This document shows, piece by piece, positions 1 to 6,798 of a DNA stretch of 14,085 bases (the first letter of the stretch is position 1; each line of letters begins with the position of its first letter). The stretch is from an uncultured Campylobacter sp. (GTDB lineage: Bacteria > Actinomycetota > Actinomycetes > Mycobacteriales > Mycobacteriaceae), in the NCBI GenBank assembly GCA_946221035.1, contig CAMIME010000053.1, forward strand, positions 1 to 14,085. The letters are read 5' to 3'. The position numbers were made by a program, and so were the translations under genes. The notes below the pieces were generated by a model. That model had not been told where the DNA came from and did no database searches. It was given only the letters and a program-made list of their open reading frames with translations.

Positions 1-24
1 CCCCCGAACCCCCTTTTTTGTTGA

Positions 25-79
25 TGCGCCGGGGCAGCACCGCGCCCGTCCCCCGATCAGTGGATGCTTCCCCGGCGCA
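25..79. repeat. Inverted repeat downstream of esxT
   Basis: Perfect 10-bp inverted repeat with arms TGCGCCGGGG (25-34) and CCCCGGCGCA (70-79), separated by a 35-base spacer. It lies just after the esxT stop codon in the minus-strand direction. On that strand the hairpin is followed by an A-rich stretch, not a U tract, so it is not a classical intrinsic terminator. It could be a U-less actinobacterial terminator or an RNA-stabilising hairpin at the end of the esx transcript. The remaining bases 1-24 hold a six-T run and two C runs but no coding region. In related genomes rplM follows esxT, so this edge may be the rplM upstream region. Confidence 0.5.
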
Positions 80-88
80 AGTCGTGGT

Positions 89-373
89 TTAGCCCCAGCT
101 GTTGGCCGCCGCGTTGTTCACGGCGAGCATGGTGGAGTTGCCGTCCTCAACCGTGTTGGCAATCTGGTTCAGGATCTGGTTGAGCTCGTCCGCGGCCTGG
201 TCCCACTTCGCCTGGTGGGCTTGGTAGGCGGTGGCGGCGGTACCTTCCCAGGTCTGCGCCATGGGCTGGAGCATCTGCTTCAGCTCGCCCAGGTCACCGT
301 TGATGCGGGCTGCGGAGGCGCGCATGTCCTCGGCTGCGGTGGCGATTTGGGCGAAGTCGTATTTAATCTGCAT
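89..373 (-). CDS. esxT: WXG100 family type VII secretion protein, EsxT-like
   Basis: A 94-residue protein of the size and helical character of WXG100 substrates. The WXG turn is W42-E43-G44, between two amphipathic helices (about residues 8-38 and 47-80). WXG100 proteins form antiparallel helical hairpins that dimerise with a partner and leave the cell through the ESX apparatus. It has no C-terminal YxxxD/E signal, so the signal is probably carried by its partner, encoded 12 bp upstream. The start ATG at 373 is preceded by AAGGGGAAG, which overlaps the esxU stop and points to translational linkage. It is named by position: last gene of the ESX-4 cluster, after esxU, as Rv3444c in M. tuberculosis. 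The family is certain; the T designation rests on synteny. Confidence 0.9.
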   Translation of the reverse strand: MQIKYDFAQIATAAEDMRASAARINGDLGELKQMLQPMAQTWEGTAATAYQAHQAKWDQAADELNQILNQIANTVEDGNSTMLAVNNAAANSWG

Positions 374-385
374 GGTTTCTTCCCC

Positions 386-697
386 TTAGAGTGCGAGCCC
401 ACCAGCGAGCTGGCGAAGGCTGTCGGTGTTGGTGGCGTCGGTGGACTCGTAGTTCTTCGCGTTGTCGCGGATGTTCTCGGCGATTGCTGCCAGCGCTTCG
501 GACAGGCGACGTTGAGCGTCGTCGTAGCGCGTCATCAACTCGTCGAATCCGCGCTGGGCGTTACCGACCCAGTAGCTGCGGGTGGATTCGGCAACTTGCT
601 GGATGCGGTCGATTTCGCGGTTGACGTCGGCGTTGGTGTCGTCGGTGCGATCTGCGGCGGCACGCATGACGTCCGCTTCGGTTGCGAACTGCTCCAT
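386..697 (-). CDS. esxU: WXG100 family type VII secretion protein, EsxU-like
   Basis: A 103-residue WXG100 protein, predicted heterodimer partner of the downstream EsxT. The turn motif is W43-V44-G45 between two long charged helices. Near the C-terminus Y83-E-S-T-D87 fits the YxxxD/E export signal recognised by the last ATPase domain of EccC in ESX systems, followed by a 16-residue flexible tail. This makes it the likely signal-bearing (EsxB/CFP-10-type) member of the pair. The start ATG at 697 has the G-rich site GAGGGGGAA about 6 bases upstream. It is separated from the preceding secretion gene by 113 bp with possible promoter elements, so esxU-esxT may be transcribed both from eccC and from its own start. 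Rv3445c (EsxU) holds the same position. Confidence 0.9.
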   Translation of the reverse strand: MEQFATEADVMRAAADRTDDTNADVNREIDRIQQVAESTRSYWVGNAQRGFDELMTRYDDAQRRLSEALAAIAENIRDNAKNYESTDATNTDSLRQLAGGLAL

Positions 698-729
698 GGT
701 GGTTCCCCCTCGATGGTGTTGGTGTGTGG

Positions 730-764
730 ACTAGACAGCCGGAATGTTTTTGCTGTCCATTATT
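730..764 (-). promoter_or_regulatory. Candidate promoter for esxU-esxT
   Basis: In the 113-bp gap upstream of esxU, the minus strand carries TGGACA (759-754; 5 of 6 to TTGACA), an 18-base spacer and TCTAGT (735-730; 4 of 6 to TATAAT). This predicts a start near 723 and a leader of about 26 bases. An alternative -10, AATAAT (764-759), lies further upstream without a recognisable -35. The gap is clearly more AT-rich than its surroundings and includes an A6T5 tract next to the preceding stop codon (801-811). This is pattern matching only; two alternatives compete. Confidence 0.4.
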
Positions 765-810
765 TGACGGTGAAAAGTGGGCTTCGGTTCCCTCGGATCC
801 AAAAAATTTT

Positions 811-1803
811 TCAACTTTCCATTGCCGCCCCCTCCCCTGGGCCTGTGAACTGGGCGGATTCCATTGCCATGCGGCACGTCGCCCGCTGCACGGTGGTCGG
901 TTCGAAGCGGGTGTGGCAGCCGACAAAGAGCTGTGTGCCGCCGACCGGCCACGTTTTCCAAAGCGATTGCGACCCATCTTTGGCCCGCTCGAGGTACGTC
1001 ACGGCGTGCCCGTCCGTCTCCACGAGCTCGACTTCGGGGTCCGCCTCAATGTCGGCAAGCAGCTGCTCCGCCATCGTCTGCGCCGGCAGCCGGTAAAGGT
1101 GCTCGACGGCGATCTGCATCCTGAAGTTCGGGTCCGCGCCCACCGCGCGCCACATCTCGCCGTCCGCTTCAAGCGCGAAGCCCGCGGGAAGCTCGACAGA
1201 AAGCCCGTCGCGCTCCAGCGTCACCGTGGCAACGCTTTCATTGCTTATCGACGGCTCCGTTTCCCCCGCCGCCGGCACCTCTTGGCCAGACTCCACCTCC
1301 TGATGCACCACCTGATCCTCGGGACCCTGGCGCTGCGCAAGGCCGAGGACGGGCCGGAACACGGTGGTGAACACCACCACGGCGCAGAACGCGGCCACCA
1401 CGAGCGCTACCGCGAGGACGATCCAACCCGACAGGTCGCGCTCGGGCTCATCGGGTGCGACGGCCGCCCACGTGTCTGTGGGTGGATCAGCGGGCGGATC
1501 AGCGGGCTGGTCAGCGGGCGCATCGGGCGGTGCCATCGCGGGGAGTTCTTCGCCGGTGAAGACGATGTCGTAGTCGGCGAGCGCGTAGGCGATCTCGCGC
1601 AGCCGCCCTGCATCTGCAGCCACGTGCACCCGCGCGCCGTCGGGGCAGGGCCCAAGCACGCTGCGTACGTAGGTGGCGATCTCGCGTGAGCTCGGCGCAT
1701 CGAAGCGGTGCACGTTGGCGGCACCGGTGAAAACGGTCGAGGCGTCAGTGGCCGTGATGCGCAGCGCGGCCTCCGGTTGAGCAGTCGGATCGAGTGAGGT
1801 CAC
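811..1803 (-). CDS. Type VII secretion-associated protein (Rv3446c family)
   Basis: A 330-residue protein with a single membrane segment at about 126-149. A cytoplasmic-type N-terminal region (1-90) is followed by a Pro/Ala/Asp-rich linker (92-110) before the membrane. The C-terminal domain (about 190-320) lies after it and carries C297 and C310, which could form a disulfide outside the membrane. Position and architecture match the type VII secretion-associated family of Rv3446c, found between eccC and the esx pair in ESX-4 loci; its function is not established. It starts with GTG at 1803, overlapping the eccC stop by 4 nt (GTGA), with AAGGAG upstream inside eccC, so translational coupling to eccC is likely. 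The family call is from context and topology, not from catalytic motifs. Confidence 0.75.
   Translation of the reverse strand: MTSLDPTAQPEAALRITATDASTVFTGAANVHRFDAPSSREIATYVRSVLGPCPDGARVHVAADAGRLREIAYALADYDIVFTGEELPAMAPPDAPADQPADPPADPPTDTWAAVAPDEPERDLSGWIVLAVALVVAAFCAVVVFTTVFRPVLGLAQRQGPEDQVVHQEVESGQEVPAAGETEPSISNESVATVTLERDGLSVELPAGFALEADGEMWRAVGADPNFRMQIAVEHLYRLPAQTMAEQLLADIEADPEVELVETDGHAVTYLERAKDGSQSLWKTWPVGGTQLFVGCHTRFEPTTVQRATCRMAMESAQFTGPGEGAAMES
1478..1525. repeat. Imperfect 12-bp tandem repeat in secretion-associated gene
   Basis: Four consecutive 12-base units on the plus strand: GTGGGTGGATCA (1478), GCGGGCGGATCA (1490), GCGGGCTGGTCA (1502) and GCGGGCGCATCG (1514). Read on the coding (minus) strand they give the PADP-type residues of the linker just before the membrane segment. 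The unit length keeps frame, so copy-number change would shorten or lengthen the linker without a frameshift. Confidence 0.7.
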
Positions 1804-4800
1804 AGTGCAGCTCCTTCGGAGTAGGTGGCGGGCAGCTGGATGGTGCCCTTCGGCTCACCTCGCACGAGCGTGGCGCGTCCGGGTGGCAGGGGTCCGGGTC
1901 TGACGCCGAACAAGGCGCCTTCGTCGCGGGTGCCGTCCATGATGAGGGCATCGGGGTGGAGGTCTTTCAGCGCACTCAGGAAGCCGCCGAATAGCGCTCG
2001 GGAGACCCCGCCGAACTTGCGCGCAGCGATGATGTGTAGGCCGATGTCGGCGGCGTGCGGCATGAGGTCGTGTAGGGGGCGCAGCGGGTCCTCGCCCACG
2101 AGGTCGAGGTCGTCGATGACCAGGTAGAGCTCCGGCCCCTCCCACCAGGACCGGTTGGCCAGCTGCTCGGGGGTGACATCTTTGGGCAAGCGCGACGACA
2201 GCGTGGTGGCCATGGCGCGCACCGCCTCGGTGATGGACGAGGAGCTCGCTGCGTACGCCGCCACCATCTCCTCCGCGGCGCGCCCGAGGTGGGCCCGGCG
2301 CGGGTCCAGGATCACCATGCGCGCACGCTCGCGCTGCATCGCTCCGATGGCCGCGATAGCCGAGGCGATGAAGGTGGACTTGCCCGCCCCCGCTGCACCG
2401 ATTGCGAGGACATGGCCCGCGGCGTACACCGGCTCCAGGTGGGGGCCGCCGATGCCGAGGGGGAGCCGGAGGCCGTCGATAAGCGAAAGTGCTTCGACGT
2501 GGCTCGGCAGCACCTTGAGGCGCGGCACCGGGCGCTGGTCGCGGGTGACGGTGGCGATGTGGGCGACGTCTTCGGCCGTGGTGGTGGCGATGAGCATGTG
2601 GCGGCCGTCCGGGGTGAGGCCGCGGCCGGGTGCGGTGGGGAGTTTTTCCTGGGCTTTGCGGTCGATGAGTGAATCCATCGGCTCGGTCATGCGCAGTTCG
2701 AAACGAGTGCCGATAAGATCGCGGACGTTGGCGCGCACCGCGTTCCAGCGCTGGGTGGTCAGGACGAGGTGGACTCCCGCCGCCGGCCCCTCCGACGCGA
2801 TGCGGCTGAGCGGATCGCGCAGGTCCTCCGTCTTGGAATCGGTGGCCACGAGGGCGTGCCACCCGTCGATAACAAGCACGGTGGACGCGGCCGGCCGGGG
2901 GCCGTCGAGGATGCCCACGACTTCGTCGATCACGCGGCGCACCCGCTCATCGTCGGATTTGTGGGCGACACCGGCGACGTGCGGGAGGCGTTCGAGGTCG
3001 GTGAACTGGCCGCCGCCTGCGTCGATGACGTAAATGGCGAGCTCTTCGGTGGTGCGGGTGAGCGCGAGCGAGGCGACGAGGGTGCGCAGCGCCGTCGACT
3101 TGCCGGTCTGCGGCCCGCCCGCGATAGCGACGTGGCCGCCCGCGGCGTCGAGGTCAACGACGAGTGGGACCTGTCGCTGGCGGTAGGGCTCATCGACAAT
3201 CCCGATGGCGCCCGGCTCCATCGCGGACAGCGGGACCTGCGGCGGCAACGGCGGCAGCCATACCTGGTGCGCGCGCATGCCTCGTACCTCGGCGACCTCG
3301 CGGGCTTTGGACACCACCGTGTCCAGCAGTGTGGTGGAGTGGTCCGTGTCCAGATAGGTTTCGGGCGCGACCTCGATCTCGGCGCCGGTAAACAGGCGCA
3401 CGCCCGCCGCCTCCGGACGCGGGGCAGCGACCTCGCGCACCAGGGGCCCGGACACGTAGGCCGCGCGGAAGCGGGTCAAGTCCATCCCGGCCTTCAGGTA
3501 GCCGGAGCCGGGCTCGCCGGGCAGCTCGTAGGCGTCGGGGACACCCAAGACCTGGCGTGATTCGCCGGCGGAGAATGTCTTCAACCCGATTCGGTAGGAC
3601 AGGTGGGAATCGAGACCGCGCAGCTTGCCCTCCTCCAGCCGCTGCGAGGCGAGAAGCAAGTGCACGCCGAGCGAGCGGCCCAGCCTGCCCACCGCCACAA
3701 AGAGGTCCGCGAAGTGGGGGTGCTGGCTCAGCAGCTCGGAGAACTCGTCGACGATGATCACCAGCGCGGGCAGCACCCCGCCGGCCGCGGTGTAGTCGGT
3801 GACATTGGCAAAGTTGCCCTCGGCGCGCAGGAGCTCCTGGCGCCGATTGAGCTCGCCCGAGATGGCGTCGAACATGCGCTCCACCAGCACCGCCTCGTCC
3901 TCGAGGTTGGTAATTACGGCGGAGGTGTGCGGCAGGCCCTCGCAACCGAGGAATGTCGCACCTCCCTTGAAGTCGACCAGCACCAGGTTGAGTTCATCAG
4001 GCGAGTGGGTGGCGGCCAAGGCCACGACGAGGGTCCTGAGCAGCTCCGACTTGCCGGAGCCCGTTGCCCCGATGCACAACCCGTGCGGGCCCATGCCGCC
4101 GTGCGCGGCCTCCTTCAAATCGAGGTAGACGGCCTGCCCGTCGGGGGTGGAGCCGATGGGCACGGTGAGCTTGTTGCGCACCCCCGGCCACATCGTGTGC
4201 GCGTCGAGCGTTGCAACATCGCCAATCCCCAACACGGCCGTAAACCCACCGCCGCCTGAAGTGTCGCCCTCCGGCCGCCGGTAGAAACCCAGGTGCCGCG
4301 CGACGAACGCGGCCTCGGCGTCGCCAAACGGGTCTGGCTGCCCCAGCGGTTCCACGCCCCCGGCCGTAACGGCGCAGAGCACGTCGCCGCACACGAGGTG
4401 GAACGCGTCGCCGTCGACAAAGTAGTCCTCATCCGGGTGGACGGCGATGACGCAGTTGGTATCAACCGGGGCGGGTGCGGGAGGTGCGGTGGCGTCGAGG
4501 ACTGCCACGCGAAACGCCGCGTCGGTGGAGCGCGAATGCGGCAGCCACTTCGCCCAGGCGAACCCGCACTCCACCGCCACGACCTCCGGGCCGTGGAAGA
4601 ACGCCAGCTGGCACACGATGGAGCGGGCCACCTCGGCAGCCCGCGGGCCCGCCAGGGTGATGGTGGGAAAGGCATCGAGCTGCACCACAATCGGCATGCC
4701 CGGCACCGTGCTCACCGCCGCGACGGTGCGCCGCAGGCTCACCGCACACACCGGGTCCAGGTCCTCGGGGCTGCCGGGGTCGTCCACCTCGACCGGCGTG

Positions 4801-5306
4801 CACAGGGCGCCGTTGCCGGTGCCCAAGCGCACGGTGAAGGCGAGCGGGGACGTTGCCGCGCGCTCCCACACCCGCTCCAGCGGGGTCGCCGCCACCAGTT
4901 CACCGGGTGCGGGGTGCAGTGCGGTGTGGTGCGCGCGCTGCTGCACCGCGTTGCGCCTGGCCGTCTTGGCCAGCGCATCCAGGTGCCGCAGGTACACCCG
5001 GCGCGTTTCGTCGATGTCGCCCTGTTTCTCCGCCGGGGTGAACATGGCGAGGAGGCCGAAGAGCATCATCAGCGGAAAGATGAGCATCATGGGGCTCACC
5101 GCGCGCCCGGAGAGCATCATCAGCGCCATCACGGACCCGATTGCCACCACCATGACCACCGGAATCAGGATCTTGGTCACGGGCTGAGGCGGCTGCTTTT
5201 GCGCCGCCGGAACCGATTCGGCGCGCAGTGCACCGTGCGGAAGCGGCGGCACGTCGGGTTCGCCCGCGGTAGGCGCGAGCACCGGATCATGGTCGAGGCC
5301 GAGCAA
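1800..5306 (-). CDS. eccC: ESX-4 type VII secretion ATPase EccC
   Basis: FtsK/SpoIIIE-family motor of the ESX-4 membrane complex, which recognises WXG100 substrates and drives export. With the TTG start at 5306 it has 1168 residues: two membrane helices (44-65, 71-90), a linker ATPase-like region, then three nucleotide-binding modules. Module 1 has Walker A GATGSGKS (413-420), the conserved DFKGG (445-449) and Walker B ending D520-E521. Modules 2 and 3 have intact Walker A motifs, GGPQTGKS (730-737) and GAAGAGKS (970-977). Their Walker B motifs end D814-G815 and D1065-D1066, so only module 1 keeps the glutamate. The polypeptide is not split into EccCa/EccCb. TTG is chosen because AAGGGGGG sits 6 bases upstream; in-frame codons run further up to 5645 but would overlap the divergent eccD. 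It is divergent from eccD and coupled to the next gene. Confidence 0.93.
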   Translation of the reverse strand: MLGLDHDPVLAPTAGEPDVPPLPHGALRAESVPAAQKQPPQPVTKILIPVVMVVAIGSVMALMMLSGRAVSPMMLIFPLMMLFGLLAMFTPAEKQGDIDETRRVYLRHLDALAKTARRNAVQQRAHHTALHPAPGELVAATPLERVWERAATSPLAFTVRLGTGNGALCTPVEVDDPGSPEDLDPVCAVSLRRTVAAVSTVPGMPIVVQLDAFPTITLAGPRAAEVARSIVCQLAFFHGPEVVAVECGFAWAKWLPHSRSTDAAFRVAVLDATAPPAPAPVDTNCVIAVHPDEDYFVDGDAFHLVCGDVLCAVTAGGVEPLGQPDPFGDAEAAFVARHLGFYRRPEGDTSGGGGFTAVLGIGDVATLDAHTMWPGVRNKLTVPIGSTPDGQAVYLDLKEAAHGGMGPHGLCIGATGSGKSELLRTLVVALAATHSPDELNLVLVDFKGGATFLGCEGLPHTSAVITNLEDEAVLVERMFDAISGELNRRQELLRAEGNFANVTDYTAAGGVLPALVIIVDEFSELLSQHPHFADLFVAVGRLGRSLGVHLLLASQRLEEGKLRGLDSHLSYRIGLKTFSAGESRQVLGVPDAYELPGEPGSGYLKAGMDLTRFRAAYVSGPLVREVAAPRPEAAGVRLFTGAEIEVAPETYLDTDHSTTLLDTVVSKAREVAEVRGMRAHQVWLPPLPPQVPLSAMEPGAIGIVDEPYRQRQVPLVVDLDAAGGHVAIAGGPQTGKSTALRTLVASLALTRTTEELAIYVIDAGGGQFTDLERLPHVAGVAHKSDDERVRRVIDEVVGILDGPRPAASTVLVIDGWHALVATDSKTEDLRDPLSRIASEGPAAGVHLVLTTQRWNAVRANVRDLIGTRFELRMTEPMDSLIDRKAQEKLPTAPGRGLTPDGRHMLIATTTAEDVAHIATVTRDQRPVPRLKVLPSHVEALSLIDGLRLPLGIGGPHLEPVYAAGHVLAIGAAGAGKSTFIASAIAAIGAMQRERARMVILDPRRAHLGRAAEEMVAAYAASSSSITEAVRAMATTLSSRLPKDVTPEQLANRSWWEGPELYLVIDDLDLVGEDPLRPLHDLMPHAADIGLHIIAARKFGGVSRALFGGFLSALKDLHPDALIMDGTRDEGALFGVRPGPLPPGRATLVRGEPKGTIQLPATYSEGAAL

Positions 5307-5312
5307 TTGTTT

Positions 5313-5320
5313 CCCCCCTT
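5313..5320 (-). promoter_or_regulatory. Ribosome binding site deciding the eccC TTG start
   Basis: AAGGGGGG on the minus strand, 6 bases before the TTG at 5306-5304. No ATG or GTG with comparable spacing is available in frame before the first membrane helix. The six-G run would pair with the 16S CCUCC through G-U wobbles, unlike the AGGAG sites of rpoA and rplQ. Confidence 0.6.
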
Positions 5321-5322
5321 GA

Positions 5323-5364
5323 ACTTCCCCGCAGTTCCCCCGAACTGCGGTTGCTGGGGGAAGT
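5323..5364. repeat. Inverted repeats in the eccC leader, possible operator
   Basis: The inner element is a perfect 9-bp inverted repeat: CCGCAGTTC (5329-5337), a CCCC loop (5338-5341) and GAACTGCGG (5342-5350). A second 8-bp pair, ACTTCCCC (5323-5330) and GGGGAAGT (5357-5364), brackets and partly overlaps it, so the two foldings exclude each other. The inner repeat lies 22 bp upstream of the eccC TTG. A weak -10-like TACACT on the minus strand (5367-5362, no clear -35) would place it at or just after the eccC transcription start. It could be an operator for a dimeric regulator or an RNA hairpin in the leader. The structure is certain; the role is inference. Confidence 0.65.
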
Positions 5365-5388
5365 GTAGACCAGGTGTGCCCGTTGCGC

Positions 5389-5417
5389 TCGACAACCGCC
5401 GCGCGGTGGGTCATACT
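5389..5417 (+). promoter_or_regulatory. Candidate sigma-A promoter for eccD-mycP
   Basis: TCGACA (5389-5394; 5 of 6 to TTGACA), a 17-base spacer, then CATACT (5412-5417; 4 of 6 to TATAAT). The spacing is ideal. Predicted transcription starts near 5424, giving a leader of about 45 bases to the TTG at 5470. It lies in the divergent eccC/eccD region and has the right direction for eccD-mycP. Confidence 0.5.
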
Positions 5418-5456
5418 GTGCGCATCGCGCGGCATGGGGGCCGCGCACAACAGCTT

Positions 5457-5465
5457 GGGGGGAAG
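5457..5465 (+). promoter_or_regulatory. Ribosome binding site deciding the eccD TTG start
   Basis: GGGGGGAAG ends 4 bases before the TTG at 5470 (7 bases from the end of the G run). It mirrors the site of the divergent eccC and supports TTG over an in-frame ATG at 5374, which would lie upstream of the predicted promoter. Confidence 0.6.
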
Positions 5466-5469
5466 TATT

Positions 5470-6798
5470 TTGGTTGCCACTTCCGCGCACCACATCGTGC
5501 GCGTGACCGTGCGGGTCTCAGTCGCCGCGTTCCACCGCGACATCGACGTCACCCTGCCGACATCGTCCACGTTCGCCGAGGTCCTGCCGGAGCTCGCCCG
5601 GCTTGTGGACCTGCCCCAGGTCCACCGCCCGTGGGAGATTTCCACCGCGGGCGGCGCCCCCTTGGATATGCACGCGCCGCTCTACCAGCAAAAGCTTTTC
5701 GACGGCTCCGTCATCGTCCTCCGGCCCCAGGAACCCGTCCCCCCGCCAGTCGTTCGCGATGCCGCCGACGCGCTGGTGCACACCGCCCAATCCGCCCGAA
5801 GCGCACGCGGCATCGACGCAGCGGCCAGCCTGACCGGCCTCGTTGCACTCCTTGCGCTGGCGTTCGCGGCCGCACCGCTGCCCTTGGCCCTTGCGGGGGT
5901 TGGGCTGGCGGCGGTGTGCATTGCCGCCCTGGGCACCTCGCAGGCGGTGTTCGCCGCCGCGCCAGTGCTCTTCGCCGCCGCGGCGGGGACGTGGGTGGCG
6001 GGCCCGCCCGACGCGGCATTGGGGCAGCACTGGCAGGAATCGGACCTCGCACTCGGCGTCATCGCCGCCGCGCTGGCCGGGGTGGTTACCACCGGTGCCG
6101 GTGTGGCGCTGCGGCTCGCGGGCCCGTTCTTTGCCGCGTGCGCTCTCACCGTCGCCCTGCTCGGTACCGTCGGCGCAGCCGCGGCGTGGTTGCCCGGCCC
6201 GCTGGCACCATGCGCGCTTGTGGTGCTCGCGGGGATAGTGGCGGTGTTATTCACCCCCGGGGTCGCCACCCGGGCGGCGGGGCTGAAGGTGCCGCGCGTG
6301 CCCACGGCGGGGGAGGAATTTGATAGGTCGGATGACTACCAGCGCGACGTCGATACGCGAAGTGCGAATGCGGCGACGATCGCGGCCGGGATTTCCGCGG
6401 GCATCGCTGCTTCAGCCGTGCCCGCGCTGGCGTGGATGGCCTGGTACGGCGGCGCGTGGGTGGCCGTGTTTTGCCTGTGCGCGGCGGGTGCGCTGATCAT
6501 TCACGCGATGCGCCATCACTGGCCCGTGCCCCGGGTGTGTCTGGCCGCCGTCGCCTTGGTCGCCGTCGCCGCATCCGCCGTGGCGCTCGCGCGCACCGAT
6601 GCCCACCCGGCGCTGATTGCGCTGGTGGCCGCCGTCGCCCTTGTCGCGGCGAGCACCGTGGCGTGGTCAAACCGCGTCTTCGAGCTGGAGCCGACGACCA
6701 TCGTCTGGTTCGAACGGTTGGAAGCCGCCGCGATCATCGCGGTGATCCCGCTCGCGCTGCACGTGTCCGGCCTCTTCGAGCTCATTCGGGGGTTGTGA
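5470..6798 (+). CDS. eccD: ESX-4 type VII secretion membrane channel component EccD
   Basis: Core membrane subunit of the ESX-4 complex, 442 residues from the TTG at 5470. The N-terminal region (about 8-86) fits the ubiquitin-like YukD domain of EccD, cytoplasmic and in contact with EccC. A charged linker leads to a very hydrophobic Ala/Val/Leu-rich region from about residue 118 to the end. This is long enough for the roughly eleven membrane helices typical of the family. A cytoplasmic loop holds PRVPTAGEEF (275-284), a recognisable EccD signature. The start follows a G-run ribosome binding site and leaves the promoter at 5389-5417 upstream; longer in-frame forms do not add conserved sequence. 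It is followed without a gap by mycP (1-nt overlap, TGATG), so the two are translationally coupled. Confidence 0.92.
   Translation: MVATSAHHIVRVTVRVSVAAFHRDIDVTLPTSSTFAEVLPELARLVDLPQVHRPWEISTAGGAPLDMHAPLYQQKLFDGSVIVLRPQEPVPPPVVRDAADALVHTAQSARSARGIDAAASLTGLVALLALAFAAAPLPLALAGVGLAAVCIAALGTSQAVFAAAPVLFAAAAGTWVAGPPDAALGQHWQESDLALGVIAAALAGVVTTGAGVALRLAGPFFAACALTVALLGTVGAAAAWLPGPLAPCALVVLAGIVAVLFTPGVATRAAGLKVPRVPTAGEEFDRSDDYQRDVDTRSANAATIAAGISAGIAASAVPALAWMAWYGGAWVAVFCLCAAGALIIHAMRHHWPVPRVCLAAVALVAVAASAVALARTDAHPALIALVAAVALVAASTVAWSNRVFELEPTTIVWFERLEAAAIIAVIPLALHVSGLFELIRGL

Noticed and set aside
25..79. Left-edge inverted repeat as a classical rho-independent terminator
   Set aside because: On neither strand is the stem followed by a U tract, and the 35-base spacer is long. 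It is kept as an inverted repeat only.
682..1689. Open frame of 335 codons on the plus strand opposite the secretion-associated gene
   Set aside because: Composition is Arg/His-rich and low in hydrophobic structure. The minus-strand frame has a membrane helix and is coupled to eccC by a GTGA overlap.
5374..5469. N-terminal extension of eccD by 32 codons to an ATG at 5374
   Set aside because: The ATG lies upstream of the best promoter, lacks a ribosome binding site, and adds no residues typical of the ubiquitin-like domain.
5307..5645. N-terminal extension of eccC by 113 codons to an ATG at 5645
   Set aside because: It would overlap the conserved 5' part of eccD by 176 bp. The added residues are Arg/Thr/Ala-rich and unlike an EccC N-terminus, and a good ribosome binding site precedes the TTG at 5306.
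4293..6323. Long open frame of 676 codons on the plus strand opposite eccC and across eccD
   Set aside because: It is antisense to the conserved EccC frame and out of frame with EccD. Its product is Arg/His/Gly-rich without domains, typical of shadow frames in GC-rich genes.
6432..6797. Upstream in-frame extension of mycP inside eccD
   Set aside because: The Arg/Gly-rich stretch is a shadow of eccD. The ATG at 6798 gives a normal signal peptide and a coupled start.
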